Assembly (NCBI GenBank): GCA_029817715.1
Contig: JARUPY010000393.1
Coordinates: forward strand, 62,001-126,000
DNA length: 64,000 nucleotides
Direction: 5' to 3'
Origin: Melastoma dodecandrum
Taxonomy: Eukaryota > Streptophyta > Magnoliopsida > Myrtales > Melastomataceae
Positions 16,836 through 26,207 of the stretch are shown piece after piece; the first letter of the stretch is position 1; each line of letters opens with the position of its first letter. Under the pieces are notes generated by a model, which was not told where the DNA came from, did no database searches, and was given only the letters and a program-made list of their open reading frames with translations. Both the position numbers and the translations under genes were made by a program.

Positions 16836-18286
16836 TTCAGCATCACCGTCGGCTCCACGCTGATGCCGAGCGGCAGGGGTTCGTCCTGCTTCAGGCCGCT
16901 GTCGATGACGATCTTGACCGGAACGCGCTGCACGATCTTGACGAAGTTGCCGGTGGCGTTCTCGGCGGGGAAGGCGCTGAACTTCGAGCCGGAGCCGAGC
17001 TGGATCGAGTCGACGTGTCCCTTCAGCTTGAGGTCCGGATAGGCGTCGATGGCAATCTTGACCCGTTGCCCGGGGTGCATGCCGTCGAGCTCGGTCTCCT
17101 TGAAGTTCGCCGTGACCCAGACATCGGTGGTGACGAGGGACATCACCTGCTGGCCGGCCGTCAGGTAGTCGCCGGCATTGACGTTGCGCTTCGTCACCCA
17201 GCCGTCCTGGGGTGCGCGCACCACGCTCCACTCGACATTGAGGACTGCTTGGTCGAGCTGGCCCTTGGCCTGCTCGGCCTGCCCCTGGAGCTGGTCGACC
17301 TGCTGCTCGGACTGGCCGATATTCTGCTGGACCGGCATCGCCTGAATGACACGGGCCTCGGCCTGCTCGACCTGCGCCTTCGCCTGCTGGTAGTTCGCCG
17401 CCGTGGTGTCCACGTCCTGCTGGGTGGTGGCGAGCTTCGGCAGGCTCTTCTGGCGGTCGTAATTCGCCTGCTGCAGGGCGAGGTTGGCCTTGGCCGAGGC
17501 GAGGTTCGCCTGCGCGAGTGAGAGAGCGGCCGGGAAGTTCTTCTTGGCGATCTCGACGCCGAGCTTCTGGTTGGCGATCTGCGCGTTGCTGGCGTCGAGT
17601 TGGCCCTGGGCCTGCTCGCGGCTGAACCTGAACTGCCGCGGGTCAATGCGGAAGAGCGGATCACCCTTGTGGACGAACTGGTTGTCGGTGACGTCGAGGG
17701 TGATCACCTGCCCGGCCACCTGGGGCGCGATGCTGACGATGTTGCCGTCCGTGTAGGCGTCGTCGGTGCTAATCTTCCCGCGCGTCGAGAGCCAGTAGTA
17801 CAGGCCGCCGCCGGCGAGCAGCAGTAGGACCACCGCCGCGATGCCGATGACCAGCGGCCGTCGTTTCCTCCGAGCTCGCTTGTCGCCTTCGGCTTCGTCT
17901 TTGCCCGCCCCGGAGCCTTTGCGGTCGTCTTCATCGTCTTCCCTGTCCGATCCGGAGCCTTTCCGGTCGTCCTGCCCCTCCGCCTCGTCGCGGTCGCGTC
18001 CGTTATTGGAACGAATGTCGCGTCGGTCCTCGTCGCCGCGGCCCCGGCGACGAGGCTCGTCGTCCCGGTATTCCTGCCCGGATCGTTCGTCACGGCGTCG
18101 GCGGGATCGGTCCCCATCCGAGTGTGAGCGGCTCTCTACACGGCCGCGCCACGCATCGGCATCCTCAAGGCGGCGGTCTTCGTACCGGGACCGGGTGCGC
18201 TCCAAAGAGCCGATGTCGAGCACGTCACGTCGATCCGAGGGCCCTCTCGACGGTGCGTACGGGCCGTCCAGGTCGTCTGCGCGCAT
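16832..18286 (-). CDS. emrA: HlyD/EmrA-family membrane fusion protein with long charged N-terminus
   Basis: The 484-residue periplasmic adaptor has one transmembrane helix at about 148-168 (LVIGIAAVVLLLLAGGGLYYW), the lipoyl-like start STDDAYTDGNIVSIAPQVAGQV, a long coiled-coil hairpin (about 220-340) and the closing barrel WVTANFKETELDGMHPGQRV. The first 145 residues are exceptional: an almost continuous Arg/Asp/Glu/Gly stretch with repeated DDRKGSG, predicted disordered and cytoplasmic, where EmrA normally has about 20 residues. The shift to normal composition is abrupt at residue 145. A downstream start was not preferred because the frame stays open with good codon use, but none can be excluded. 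Confidence 0.85.
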   Translation of the reverse strand: MRADDLDGPYAPSRGPSDRRDVLDIGSLERTRSRYEDRRLEDADAWRGRVESRSHSDGDRSRRRRDERSGQEYRDDEPRRRGRGDEDRRDIRSNNGRDRDEAEGQDDRKGSGSDREDDEDDRKGSGAGKDEAEGDKRARRKRRPLVIGIAAVVLLLLAGGGLYYWLSTRGKISTDDAYTDGNIVSIAPQVAGQVITLDVTDNQFVHKGDPLFRIDPRQFRFSREQAQGQLDASNAQIANQKLGVEIAKKNFPAALSLAQANLASAKANLALQQANYDRQKSLPKLATTQQDVDTTAANYQQAKAQVEQAEARVIQAMPVQQNIGQSEQQVDQLQGQAEQAKGQLDQAVLNVEWSVVRAPQDGWVTKRNVNAGDYLTAGQQVMSLVTTDVWVTANFKETELDGMHPGQRVKIAIDAYPDLKLKGHVDSIQLGSGSKFSAFPAENATGNFVKIVQRVPVKIVIDSGLKQDEPLPLGISVEPTVMLK

Positions 18287-18363
18287 GTGGGGAGATCACC
18301 CTTAACCTTCGCACGGCAACCGGCGAGACGACCTGTACGTTTGCTGCCATGACGGCGTGATGC

Positions 18364-18385
18364 ATACGAACCGAGCGTTTCGTTT
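18364..18385. promoter_or_regulatory. Candidate TetR operator between efflux operon and regulator
   Basis: An imperfect inverted repeat, ACGAAC then GTTTCGT with a 5-base centre, sits in the 120-base divergent promoter region, about 20-40 bases before the regulator's start. Position is the main support. Confidence 0.4.
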
Positions 18386-18406
18386 CTTTTCTGGAAGATG
18401 GTGCCG

Positions 18407-19081
18407 ATGTCAAGCGAAACGCCCGGTTCGGGCAAGCGATCACGGGTTCGTGTTTCGCGTGGTGAGGAGCGGCGCGGCGAGATCGCGGAGGTCGCGGAGC
18501 GCGTGTTTCTCAAGCACGGCTTCGCAGAGACGACGATGCGGTTAGTGGCGGTCGAGGCCGGCGCTTCGACTGAGACGGTGTACCGTCACTTCGGCTCCAA
18601 GGACGAGATGTTCATCGAGGTGGTGGGCAATCGCACCCAGGAACTTCGCCAGCGGATCGAGACCGACCTCGAAAGTACGGGGCCACTCCCGACCGTCCTG
18701 GAATCTGTCGGTATGAACCTCTTTGGGGCAATGGTCATGCCGGAAGTGTCGGCGCTAGGGTGCATCATCGTCGGCGAAGTGCCCCGCAATCCCGCGCTCG
18801 GCGAGGCGTTCTACGCGATGGCGCCTGGCCGGACGCTCGCCAAGCTGACCTCGTACCTTACGGATGCTCGGGCCCGCGGCGATTTCATCGGGGACGACCC
18901 GCAGCTCGCTGCGAACATGTTCATCGGACTGATCATGGGGAAAATCCTGCCGGTTCGCCTCTTCATTCCGCACCTGGACGACTCCAGCCCTGAGCAGATC
19001 GAACGCCACGTCGGCGAGGCCGTGCGGATCTTCCTCAGCGTCTATCATCGAGGTGGGGCCGGAGGCGGCGGGGCGAAATGA
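18407..19081 (+). CDS. TetR/AcrR-family repressor, probable regulator of the efflux operon
   Basis: The start at 18407 is chosen over 18398 because GGAAG lies ten bases upstream. The 224-residue protein has a TetR helix-turn-helix (IAEVAERVFLKHGFAETTMRLVAVEAGASTETVYRHFGSKDEMFIEVV, about 28-76) and a C-terminal helical domain with the AefR-like feature GCIIVGEVPRNPALGEAFY and FIGLIMGKILPVRLF. Divergence from emrA-emrB-nodT with a shared promoter region is the classic layout for a local drug-responsive repressor. Confidence 0.88.
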   Translation: MSSETPGSGKRSRVRVSRGEERRGEIAEVAERVFLKHGFAETTMRLVAVEAGASTETVYRHFGSKDEMFIEVVGNRTQELRQRIETDLESTGPLPTVLESVGMNLFGAMVMPEVSALGCIIVGEVPRNPALGEAFYAMAPGRTLAKLTSYLTDARARGDFIGDDPQLAANMFIGLIMGKILPVRLFIPHLDDSSPEQIERHVGEAVRIFLSVYHRGGAGGGGAK

Positions 19082-19146
19082 CCGTTCACTCGGGCTTTGC
19101 GGCTGCCATGGCTTCACCTTGCTCATCGGGGAGCCTCGCCATCTTG

Positions 19147-19826
19147 GGGCCCGTCCGGTGAGGATCTGAGGCGGGGTTGAGTGGCCGGGATGGCGATGAT
19201 TCCAGGAGGGCGCCGAAGCCTGACCTGGAAGCGTCATGTGGACCCCGACCACCCGGCGGCAGCATAGCCGCGTTGGTCGTCGCCATGAAACCGAGCTCAC
19301 CGACGCCGAGTAGGCGGTAATCGAGCCACTGATCCCAAGGCCAACGCCTGTGGCCGGCCTCGCCTCTGGACGACACAAGAGGTCTTGAACGCCATCTTCT
19401 TCGTTCTGGGAGGTGAAAGCTCATGGCGGTTGATACCTAAGGATCTGCCGCCGCGCTCGACCACCTTCGGCTACTTCAGCCGCTGGCGTGACACAGCGCT
19501 GTTCGGCCGGATCAACCACCACCTGGTCATGCTGGATCGCGAGGGGATCGGACGGGAAGCCTCACCGTCCGCCGCGGTCCTCGACAGCCATAGCATCAAG
19601 ACGACGGAAAGCGGCGGTCCGCGCGGCTACGATGCCGGTAAGAGGGTCAAAGGGTGCAAGCGCCAAGCGCTGCTCGACATGGACGGGCGCACGCTCGTCC
19701 TAGATCTTCAGCGTGCCGACGTACATGACCGCGACGGGGCCGCGCCGGTGCTGTGCCTGTCGCGCTGGACCTTCCCGTTCATCACCAAGGCGTTCGCCAA
19801 TGCAGGTTATGCCGGCGACAAGCCAC
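19147..19826 (+). mobile_element. IS5-family element, 3'-truncated second copy
   Basis: GCCCGTCCGGTGAGGATCTG at the left, followed by the same 60-base leader as the copy at 8308, marks the left end. The transposase reading frame starts at 19236, has a TAG within 90 bases and several small frame losses, and keeps LPPRSTTFGYFSRW and SIKTTESGGPRGYDAGKRVKG. The element ends abruptly near 19815-19826, where it joins an ABC transporter gene. No right inverted repeat is present. Confidence 0.75.
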
Positions 19827-20189
19827 ATGGTCACGCGCCGGGCCAGCAAGGCGCCCCCCGACCAGGGCGGCTGGAACATCTTCAACACGACCTGGACCGG
19901 CCTCGACATGGCCAATCCGGTGGTGGAGCAGGTGCTGCGCTGCGGCGGCGAGAAGGGCTTCTTCGGCTGGCCCGACCTCCCGCAGATCGAGGCCATGCGT
20001 GGGGCCTGGATCGAGGCGCCGGACGAGGACGGCCGCCGGAAGATCGCCCACGATATCCAGGCGCTGGCGATGCAGGAGGTGCCCTACCTGCCCCTCGGCC
20101 AGTATCTCAGCCGGACTGCCTATCGGGACGATCTCCGGGACGTGGTCAAGAACCTGTCCGTGTTCTGGAACGTGCGGCGAGCGTCCTAG
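19827..20189 (+). pseudogene. Peptide/dipeptide ABC transporter substrate-binding protein, C-terminal fragment
   Basis: About 120 residues match the end of family-5 solute-binding proteins: VTRRASKAPPDQGGWNIFNTTWTGLD, then EKGFFGWPDLPQIEAMRGAW and LPLGQYLSRTAYRDDLRDV. More than 400 N-terminal residues, including the signal peptide, are missing; the fragment starts at the IS5 junction. A GTG with a short open frame just downstream (20202) could be the remnant start of the next transporter gene. Confidence 0.75.
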
Positions 20190-20696
20190 AGGTCTACTGA
20201 GCGTGACGAAGGCGACGGTTCTCGCCGGATAGATGCTGGGCGTTCGTGCTCGTCAGAAGAGCGGGCGATACGGCTAAGGCCGGCGGCTTTCTGGCCTTTC
20301 CGGCCCAAAAGCAGAAGGTCGCGTTTCCACTCCGAGCGGTCGTACCGATCAGAGCCGAAGCCATCAGGAACTGGTATCAACGAGCAGCCAGCGTAGCTCC
20401 TGAACGCCGCGATCCACTGCCTTCCAGGGCTAACCGGCTTAGCCGAGCCGCACCGGATTGCCGTGATATCACTCGCTGATCACACCACCTTTGTTCTCTC
20501 CAATCTCTTCGATGGTATCGTTCAGAGGAAGACGAAACGGCTCAGAACGGCCGGTCTGATATCGACCCATGTCTGCCACGCCGCCAATTGCTGACGATAC
20601 CTGAAAGCGGTCATTCCACGGTTCCCCGAACGAACGCTTAGGGGATGGTCGGCATACATCCTCCGGCCTGCACACCTCGGACCCTAGGGTATCGCA
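20190..20696. other. Gap with no clear gene
   Basis: Only short frames are seen. A 33-codon minus frame ending near 20469 has acceptable codon use (PFRLPLNDTIEEIGENKGG), but nothing supports it further. AAAGCGGTCATTCC near 20606-20619 is a piece of the interspersed intergenic repeat. Confidence 0.4.
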
Positions 20697-21683
20697 ATGC
20701 GGATGTGGACGAGGTTCTATCTCCTGATTGGAATACCGTTCCTCGCTGTTTTGAAATTGGAAGCCGCGCCGATGAGCAGCCCTGCGGTGATCGAAGCGGC
20801 TGGTCCCGATGGGCCACTTTCCGGAATATTGCTCGGCCCCTCTGACCCGACCGCACCCGTCGTTCTCATCGTCCCGGGTTCGGGCCCGACTGACCGCGAC
20901 GGCAACAATCCGCTTGGCGTCCGAGCCTCCTCCTACCGGCTGATCGCAGAGGGGCTCGCAGCGCGTGGGGTCAGAAGCGTGCGGATCGACAAGCGCGGCA
21001 TGTTCGGGAGCGCCCATGCCGTCCCGGACGCCAATACCGTGACCATGGAGGATTATGCCGCCGACGTCCGTCTGTGGGCTGCTACGATCCGCGAGAAGAC
21101 GGGGGCCGCCTGTGTTTGGGTGCTCGGTCACAGCGAAGGTGGCTTGGTGACCCTGCTCGCGGCCCAGCGGCCCGAGAACATCTGCGGGCTTCTCCTCGTG
21201 TCCGCGCCCGGCCGCAAAGCCGGCGACGTCCTACGCGAACAGCTCGCTGCGAACCCTGCCAACGCGCCGATCCGCGAGCAGGCTGGTTCGATCATCGGCC
21301 GGCTGGAGCGCGGGGAGAAAGTCACAGCCGACGGCATCCATCCCGCGTTGCGCCCGCTGTTCCAACCCGAGGTGCAGGGTTTCCTGATCAGCCTGTTCGC
21401 GCTCGATCCCACCAAGCTCATCGCCGCCTATGACGGTCCGGTGCTCATCCTTCAGGGCCTTCGCGACATTCAGGTCAGTCGCACAGACGCGGAGCGGTTA
21501 CATCAGGCTCGGCCAGATACCGAGATCGTCCTGCTGCCAGATACCAATCATGTCCTCAAAGCGGTGACGTCGGATGACAGAGCCGCGAACGTTACGACTT
21601 ATCAGGACGCAAACCTTCCGCTCGCCCCCGGTGTTGTCGACGCTCTCGCCACCTTCGTGAACCAGACGAGAAAGCCTCGCTGA
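20697..21683 (+). CDS. Alpha/beta-hydrolase, probably exported
   Basis: The 328-residue protein begins with a hydrophobic leader (FYLLIGIPFLAVLKLEA) suggesting export or anchoring. The fold signatures are clear: VVLIVPGSGPTDRDGNNP (oxyanion strand and loop), VLGHSEGGLVTLLAA (nucleophile Ser in GHSEG, about residue 148), LILQGLRDIQV (acid Asp) and PDTNHVLK (catalytic His). The GPTDRDGN loop and GHSEG elbow resemble esterase/acyl-transfer members such as EstA-like hydrolases. The substrate is not known. It stands alone between intergenic repeats. Confidence 0.85.
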   Translation: MRMWTRFYLLIGIPFLAVLKLEAAPMSSPAVIEAAGPDGPLSGILLGPSDPTAPVVLIVPGSGPTDRDGNNPLGVRASSYRLIAEGLAARGVRSVRIDKRGMFGSAHAVPDANTVTMEDYAADVRLWAATIREKTGAACVWVLGHSEGGLVTLLAAQRPENICGLLLVSAPGRKAGDVLREQLAANPANAPIREQAGSIIGRLERGEKVTADGIHPALRPLFQPEVQGFLISLFALDPTKLIAAYDGPVLILQGLRDIQVSRTDAERLHQARPDTEIVLLPDTNHVLKAVTSDDRAANVTTYQDANLPLAPGVVDALATFVNQTRKPR

Positions 21684-21726
21684 CGGTCCCCGTTCGTAGT
21701 GGTGACGTCCGCTTCGATGTGGCTGT

Positions 21727-21790
21727 CAATCGATAGCAGATGGGCAGCAACCCACCCAACCCGGTCATACTGCCTGCGAACCGGAGCAAT
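21727..21790. repeat. Diverged copy of the intergenic repeat
   Basis: GATAGCAGATGGGCAGC then ACCCACCCAACCCGGTCAT shares the CCACCCAACCCGGTCATT core of the copies at 25941 and 46018. The remainder of 21684-21973 holds nothing else. Confidence 0.4.
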
Positions 21791-21973
21791 CGAGATGGCT
21801 CACATTGCGTCAATGGCCGGACCAGACACTGACACAGGGGCAAACACCATCAAACTGAGGTTGCCCCCGGATGCGCCTTTTCGGCCCGGCGTGCAGCGAT
21901 CCCTTTCTCGGATGATGTCGAAGCGTTGATCACTCGATCGTAGGGACGAATGATCTCATCGCATTGTGTCAAG

Positions 21974-22252
21974 CTAGTATTGAAAGCCAGTAAATCGGCA
22001 AATTGTTTTGCACCGTGGGCCACCGGTGCCTTGCCAGGTCCTTGATCCAGTCATGTCTTGTCCCGGATTTCCACCTGGCCGCTTCACGACGATGTTGCAA
22101 GGATCACGAGGGGTCCGCTGGTAACGCGGGCAGGTCGGCGTATCACGGCCCGCCAAAAAATCCACGAGGGTGTCGGATCGAGCGTATGCCTGATCTGGAA
22201 GGGCGCAGAAAAATGTGGCGACCGCGATTGCGGTCAGAGAGAATTTTCTCAT
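21974..22252 (-). CDS. Small secreted cysteine-containing protein
   Basis: The 92-residue protein starts with a classic signal peptide (MRKFSLTAIAVATFFCALPD, cleavage after AYA near residue 24). GGAG lies seven bases before the ATG. The mature part of about 68 residues is Pro/Arg/Thr-rich with four Cys residues, suggesting two disulfides in the periplasm. No family is recognised. Confidence 0.6.
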   Translation of the reverse strand: MRKFSLTAIAVATFFCALPDQAYARSDTLVDFLAGRDTPTCPRYQRTPRDPCNIVVKRPGGNPGQDMTGSRTWQGTGGPRCKTICRFTGFQY

Positions 22253-23057
22253 TCAATGCACTCCATTTTGGCGCAATCTGCCTGCGCATTTGGCAAATGC
22301 ATTTCTATTAGTCAAAATAGATGCTGGACGTGCGGAATTGCACCAAACAATCACCGAATTTTAATCCCAAAATAATTGGAAAATATCGATGGATTACATT
22401 GCGAGCGCGAACGTATTCACCCGGTCATCCATCGAAATCCGTGCTGATCGGCGGAGCTTGCGGGGTTGCTCATTCATTGCGTGCTTCAAACAACGATCGA
22501 AGCATGGGCCGCCTCTTCGACCGAAAAACACGCGGATGTGCGGGAGATGCAGTCGTGACGACCTCTCGCCGACCGAGGGCTACGTGCTGCGGGGTCAGCA
22601 TCGCCACGGCGATCGGCTGGATGCCTGGACAAGGACGACGGGTCCCCGATGACTCGCTTTACGAGTCAATTCGGCGCTGCAGACTGCGCTGTTGGTAGAT
22701 GGGTGTCCCTGTTTAGTCTGCGAAGTTGAGAGGGCGAATGGAACCAGCGACGTCGGCTCTATTGATCCTGCGGCGCCAAAGCCAAAAGCCGAAAATCCAC
22801 GCTGAACCGCCATTCCGATAGCAGCCCAAGCAAGTTGCACACGGATGGTTGCACTACGCTCGCAAGCGGGCATATTCCCGCCTGGACCTACGCAGTTGCG
22901 TGATGCTTTCGCGCGTTACATGTTTCTCGCAGGCATCCCTTCGGCGGATATCGCCTCGCGTTAGAAGATGGTCCTCATTTAAGCCGGGGAGCCAACCGGG
23001 CGCGACGTTCGCGGAAGATTTGGCGGAGGAGATCTGGGGCGATCTACGACTGCTGAC
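22253..23057. other. Long gap without a supported gene
   Basis: This 800-base stretch is less GC-rich than its surroundings, particularly 22260-22400. Frames present (up to 125 codons) lack good codon bias and ribosome sites. It looks like decayed or foreign sequence. Confidence 0.4.
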
Positions 23058-24878
23058 TCACGAACTCGAGGCAGCTTTTACGTCCGTCACACGTTGCGAT
23101 CTGGGCCACATCGTCCGGCCGCCGAAGTAAGCTTGGCGCTCGGTCTCGGTCCTGCTGAAGGCCGCCTGGACTTGGAGGATGTCCCTGCGCGTCACGAGAC
23201 CGACCAAAACGCCGGTCTTTGGATCAACGACCGGCAGACGTCCCGAGTCCGAGGACAGCATCAAATCGATGGCGTGGGCGGTCACGTCGTCGGGATGCAC
23301 AACGGGTAGCGCCCCGTCCGACACCCGTTCGTCCAGAAGCTCACCCGCATGGCCGCCCTCAGTCGTCCATAGCAGGGCGTCGGCTCGCGTAACGAAGCCG
23401 AGTGGGCGGCTTCGCTCGTCTACAACCGGGTAGGCCCGATGTGAACCAGTCTCTAGAGCGGCGACGGCCTCCCGCACAGTGAGGTTGCCCGGCAGGGTCT
23501 CGACGCGTCGTGTCATCACGTCGGACACCCGAGTGAACTGATGCGGATCGATGCCGTATTCGCGTGTGATGTGCTGTCCACGTCGGGCGATCTTCTCGGT
23601 CAGGATTGAGCGCTTCAGGAGCAGAACAGTGACGGCATAAGCCGCCGCCGATGCCGCCAGAAGGGCCGGCAGCGCGTGCGTGTCGCCGGTCAACTCGACC
23701 GCAAAAAGGGCGCCGGTCAGGGGTGCGCGCATCGTACCGCCGAGCATCGCCGCCATGCCGAGGAGCGCCCAGTAGCCCGGTTCGCCTGGCAGTGCCGATC
23801 CCGCCAGCCAACCCATCGCCCCTCCCAGGATAAGAAGGGGCGCAAGCACGCCGCCGGAGGTTCCGGAGGAGAGGGCGACAAGCCAGATCGCGGCCTTCAC
23901 AATGAGGATCAACAGGACGGCGGACACCACGATATGGCCGCCCAGCAGGTCGGCGATGACGTCGTAGCCAACGCCTAGCGCCCTTGGCTCGATCAACCCA
24001 CCAAGGCCGACCGCGAGGCCCCCGAGCGCCGGCCACCACATCCAGAGGACGGGAAGATGCTCGAAGAGGTCCTCGCAGGCGTAGAGCAATGTCGTCAGCG
24101 CGCAGGACAACAGACCCGTCAAAGCGCCGAGGCCGACGCAGACCAGGAGGCCCCACCAGGGAAGCGCTGGATCGGCTGCGAAAGGGAAAAGCGGGCCGGC
24201 CCCGAACAGGGCCGGGCGGATGATCGTGGCCGTGATGGCCGCTGCTGTGACCGGGATGAAGCTGCGCGGCCGCCATTCGAACAGCAGCAGCTCCACCGCC
24301 AGCAGCACCGCCGCCACCGGCGTGCCGCAGCTCCCCGTCATCCCCGCAGCGGCGCCGGCGACCAGCAGGGTCTTCCGCTCCGCCGCGCTGAGGTGGAAGC
24401 ACTGGGCGAACAGCGAGCCGATGGCCCCGCCGGTCATGATGATCGGGCCCTCGGCGCCGAACGGGCCGCCGGTGCCGATGGAGATGGCCGAAGACAGCGG
24501 CTTGAGCACCGCGACTTTCGGCGACATGCGGCTGCCGCCGATCAGGATCGCCTCGATCGCCTCCGGGATGCCGTGCCCGCGGATCTTCTCGGAGCCGAAC
24601 CGTGCCATCAGGCCGATGACCAGCCCTCCGAGGACGGGAACGCAAACCATCCAGAGAGAAGGCGTCGCCTGCGCCAGGGAGACAGCCGCCGCATCGAGCC
24701 TTCCGAACCAAACGAGGTTTGTCACGAGGGCGATGAGGGCCAGCAGCATCCAGGCCGCCAGGGTGCCCGCGACGCCAATCACGACGGCCTTGGCCACCAG
24801 CATCAGCAGCCGCCGGTCGGCGCGGAAGTCCGCGAGGGCGCGGCGCTGTCCCGGCGCGGTCGCCTTCTCGATGGCCAT
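23058..24878 (-). CDS. ClC-family chloride channel/antiporter with C-terminal CBS pair
   Basis: The start at 24878 has a strong GGGAGG site upstream and gives 606 residues. Membrane part (about 25-430): GHGIPEAIE (the GSGIP anion-site motif, with His for Ser), GTGGPFGAEGPI (GREGP region; gating Glu kept, preceding Arg replaced by Ala) and SSGTSGGVLAPLLILGG (GxFxP region). CBS domains follow: VSDVMTRRVETLPGNLTVREAV..HRAYPVVD and DVTAHAIDLMLSSDSGRLPVVD..GLVTRRDI (about 470-590). Family role: chloride transport or chloride/proton exchange, with CBS domains sensing nucleotides. It is divergently transcribed from a MarR gene over a palindromic operator. Confidence 0.88.
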   Translation of the reverse strand: MAIEKATAPGQRRALADFRADRRLLMLVAKAVVIGVAGTLAAWMLLALIALVTNLVWFGRLDAAAVSLAQATPSLWMVCVPVLGGLVIGLMARFGSEKIRGHGIPEAIEAILIGGSRMSPKVAVLKPLSSAISIGTGGPFGAEGPIIMTGGAIGSLFAQCFHLSAAERKTLLVAGAAAGMTGSCGTPVAAVLLAVELLLFEWRPRSFIPVTAAAITATIIRPALFGAGPLFPFAADPALPWWGLLVCVGLGALTGLLSCALTTLLYACEDLFEHLPVLWMWWPALGGLAVGLGGLIEPRALGVGYDVIADLLGGHIVVSAVLLILIVKAAIWLVALSSGTSGGVLAPLLILGGAMGWLAGSALPGEPGYWALLGMAAMLGGTMRAPLTGALFAVELTGDTHALPALLAASAAAYAVTVLLLKRSILTEKIARRGQHITREYGIDPHQFTRVSDVMTRRVETLPGNLTVREAVAALETGSHRAYPVVDERSRPLGFVTRADALLWTTEGGHAGELLDERVSDGALPVVHPDDVTAHAIDLMLSSDSGRLPVVDPKTGVLVGLVTRRDILQVQAAFSRTETERQAYFGGRTMWPRSQRVTDVKAASSS

Positions 24879-24916
24879 GCAGGATCCTCCCTCAGCCGAA
24901 TTGGCAGATGGAATAT

Positions 24917-24933
24917 ATATCGTGATACGATAT
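24917..24933. promoter_or_regulatory. Palindromic operator between the ClC and MarR genes
   Basis: ATATCGT-GAT-ACGATAT is a perfect 7+7 palindrome placed 27 bases before the MarR ATG and 39 bases before the ClC ATG. Both length and symmetry fit a MarR dimer site that would control both genes. Confidence 0.7.
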
Positions 24934-24959
24934 TTCAAGACCGGGCGGGAATGTGTGCG

Positions 24960-25391
24960 ATGAGTGAGGAAACGGCGTCGGGCTTGACCAGGGAAGCCTA
25001 CGCGGCGATCGCAGCGTTTCGCCTCGAACTGCGTCGCTTTCTCGCCTTCAGCGAAGCAGCGGCGGGCAAGGTCGGGCTTCGCGCACAGCAGCATCAGGCC
25101 CTTTTGGCAATCGCCGGCTGCGATAGGCCGCCGACGATCGGATTCGTCGCGGAGCAGCTGCTCATCGCGCCCCACACCGCAGCCGAACTCGTCTCGCGCA
25201 TGGTCGATGCGGGACTTCTGGAGAAGACCACATCCTCGGAAGACCGCCGCCGCTCAGCTCTCACGCTGACGACTCGCGCCGCAGATCTCCTGCAGCAGCT
25301 GACGGCGGTGCATCTTGAAGAATTGCGGACGCTGGAGCCTGCCCTCGCCAGGGCTCTGATGCGCCTGCATCGCCAGGGCGCTGACGCGTGA
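24960..25391 (+). CDS. MarR-family transcriptional regulator
   Basis: The 143-residue protein from the ATG at 24960 has the MarR layout: dimer helices, GLRAQQHQALLAIAG, the winged helix (TIGFVAEQLLIAPHTAAELVSRMVDAGLLEKTTSSEDRRRSALTLT, about 62-107) with the usual D-R-R wing, then a C-terminal dimer helix. A longer upstream frame over the ClC gene is an antisense shadow. Divergent layout and the palindrome make it the likely regulator of the ClC gene. Confidence 0.85.
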   Translation: MSEETASGLTREAYAAIAAFRLELRRFLAFSEAAAGKVGLRAQQHQALLAIAGCDRPPTIGFVAEQLLIAPHTAAELVSRMVDAGLLEKTTSSEDRRRSALTLTTRAADLLQQLTAVHLEELRTLEPALARALMRLHRQGADA

Positions 25392-25454
25392 GATCTGCTA
25401 TAAACTTTGGCATAATGCACATTCAGTGCGCAGTTAATTGAATGGCGCGCGGGT

Positions 25455-25805
25455 ATGGCGAGTGCTCTCGATACCTCTTCCCTTCCTGGCTCCCTTGCGG
25501 CAGCTCTATGGCCTTGGATTGATCTCGTTGAGATGGGCGGCGCCGGGACGGGCGCCCGGCTGCGCCTGACGGCCGAGAACACCGCGGCATTCCTTTGGCG
25601 CGTGTTGCAAATATCGCCTCCCATCGAAACCGCGATATGGGATGCGCTTCACGCTTCGGACGCACTAGCTCAAGACCTGGACCGAGCAGGCTTCTTCCAA
25701 ACCGAGACCAGAACCGATGCTCTGCTGGCTCTCAACGCCTTAATAATTTGGTTACGGGCTGCAAAACTTTTGGATCCCAGCAACGAAAGCAGTTCAATCT
25801 CTTAG
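25455..25805 (+). CDS. Hypothetical protein, 116 residues
   Basis: A plausible cytosolic, helical protein with good codon bias (AENTAAFLWRVLQISPP, ALLALNALIIWLRAAKLL). No motif or family was recognised. It follows the MarR gene by 63 bases in the same direction and may share its transcript. Confidence 0.5.
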   Translation: MASALDTSSLPGSLAAALWPWIDLVEMGGAGTGARLRLTAENTAAFLWRVLQISPPIETAIWDALHASDALAQDLDRAGFFQTETRTDALLALNALIIWLRAAKLLDPSNESSSIS

Positions 25806-25940
25806 GTTCGGAGGGTATGCTCGCCGGCTCTGATGGCCGAGCCTCTGCGGTAGGGTCGATCTTAAGTTAGGTGAACCGGGCGCCATCGGGTTGACGACGC
25901 CAGGGCGATGGCGATGTCCGCTTCACCCAGTTCTCGCCCG

Positions 25941-26025
25941 AAAGCGGACCGACGGGAATCCACCCAACCCGGTCATTCAAAAACGCATTCCCGCGAGGCG
26001 GGACTTGGCCGGAAGCGGAATGACG
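25941..26025. repeat. Interspersed intergenic repeat, copy A
   Basis: AAAGCGGACCGAC, then GAATCCACCCAACCCGGTC and ATTCAAAA lead into GGCCGGAAGCGGAATGAC. The copy at 46018-46095 shares the first 45 bases almost exactly. No gene lies in 25806-26207. Confidence 0.65.
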
Positions 26026-26207
26026 GCTTCCAGCATTAGAAACGAGGAAGCAGACCTTTGTTGCGGCCCAGGGCCTCGTCTGAATGTGCCTCGTATGGGA
26101 CCATCCATCCTGCGGATTCCAATGTTCGCTTGGATGGCGAAATCCGCGTGGAAGGCGAGTGGCCCTGAACGCGGTGGCCATGACATCAGCATGTCATGGC
26201 CCATTCC

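Noticed and set aside
22383..22698. Overlapping short frames in the AT-richer gap
   Set aside because: No ribosome site, inconsistent codon bias and no recognisable protein features.
24057..24959. Long plus-strand frame over the ClC gene joining the MarR gene
   Set aside because: It is the antisense shadow of the ClC gene. The MarR protein begins at 24960 with its own start and operator.
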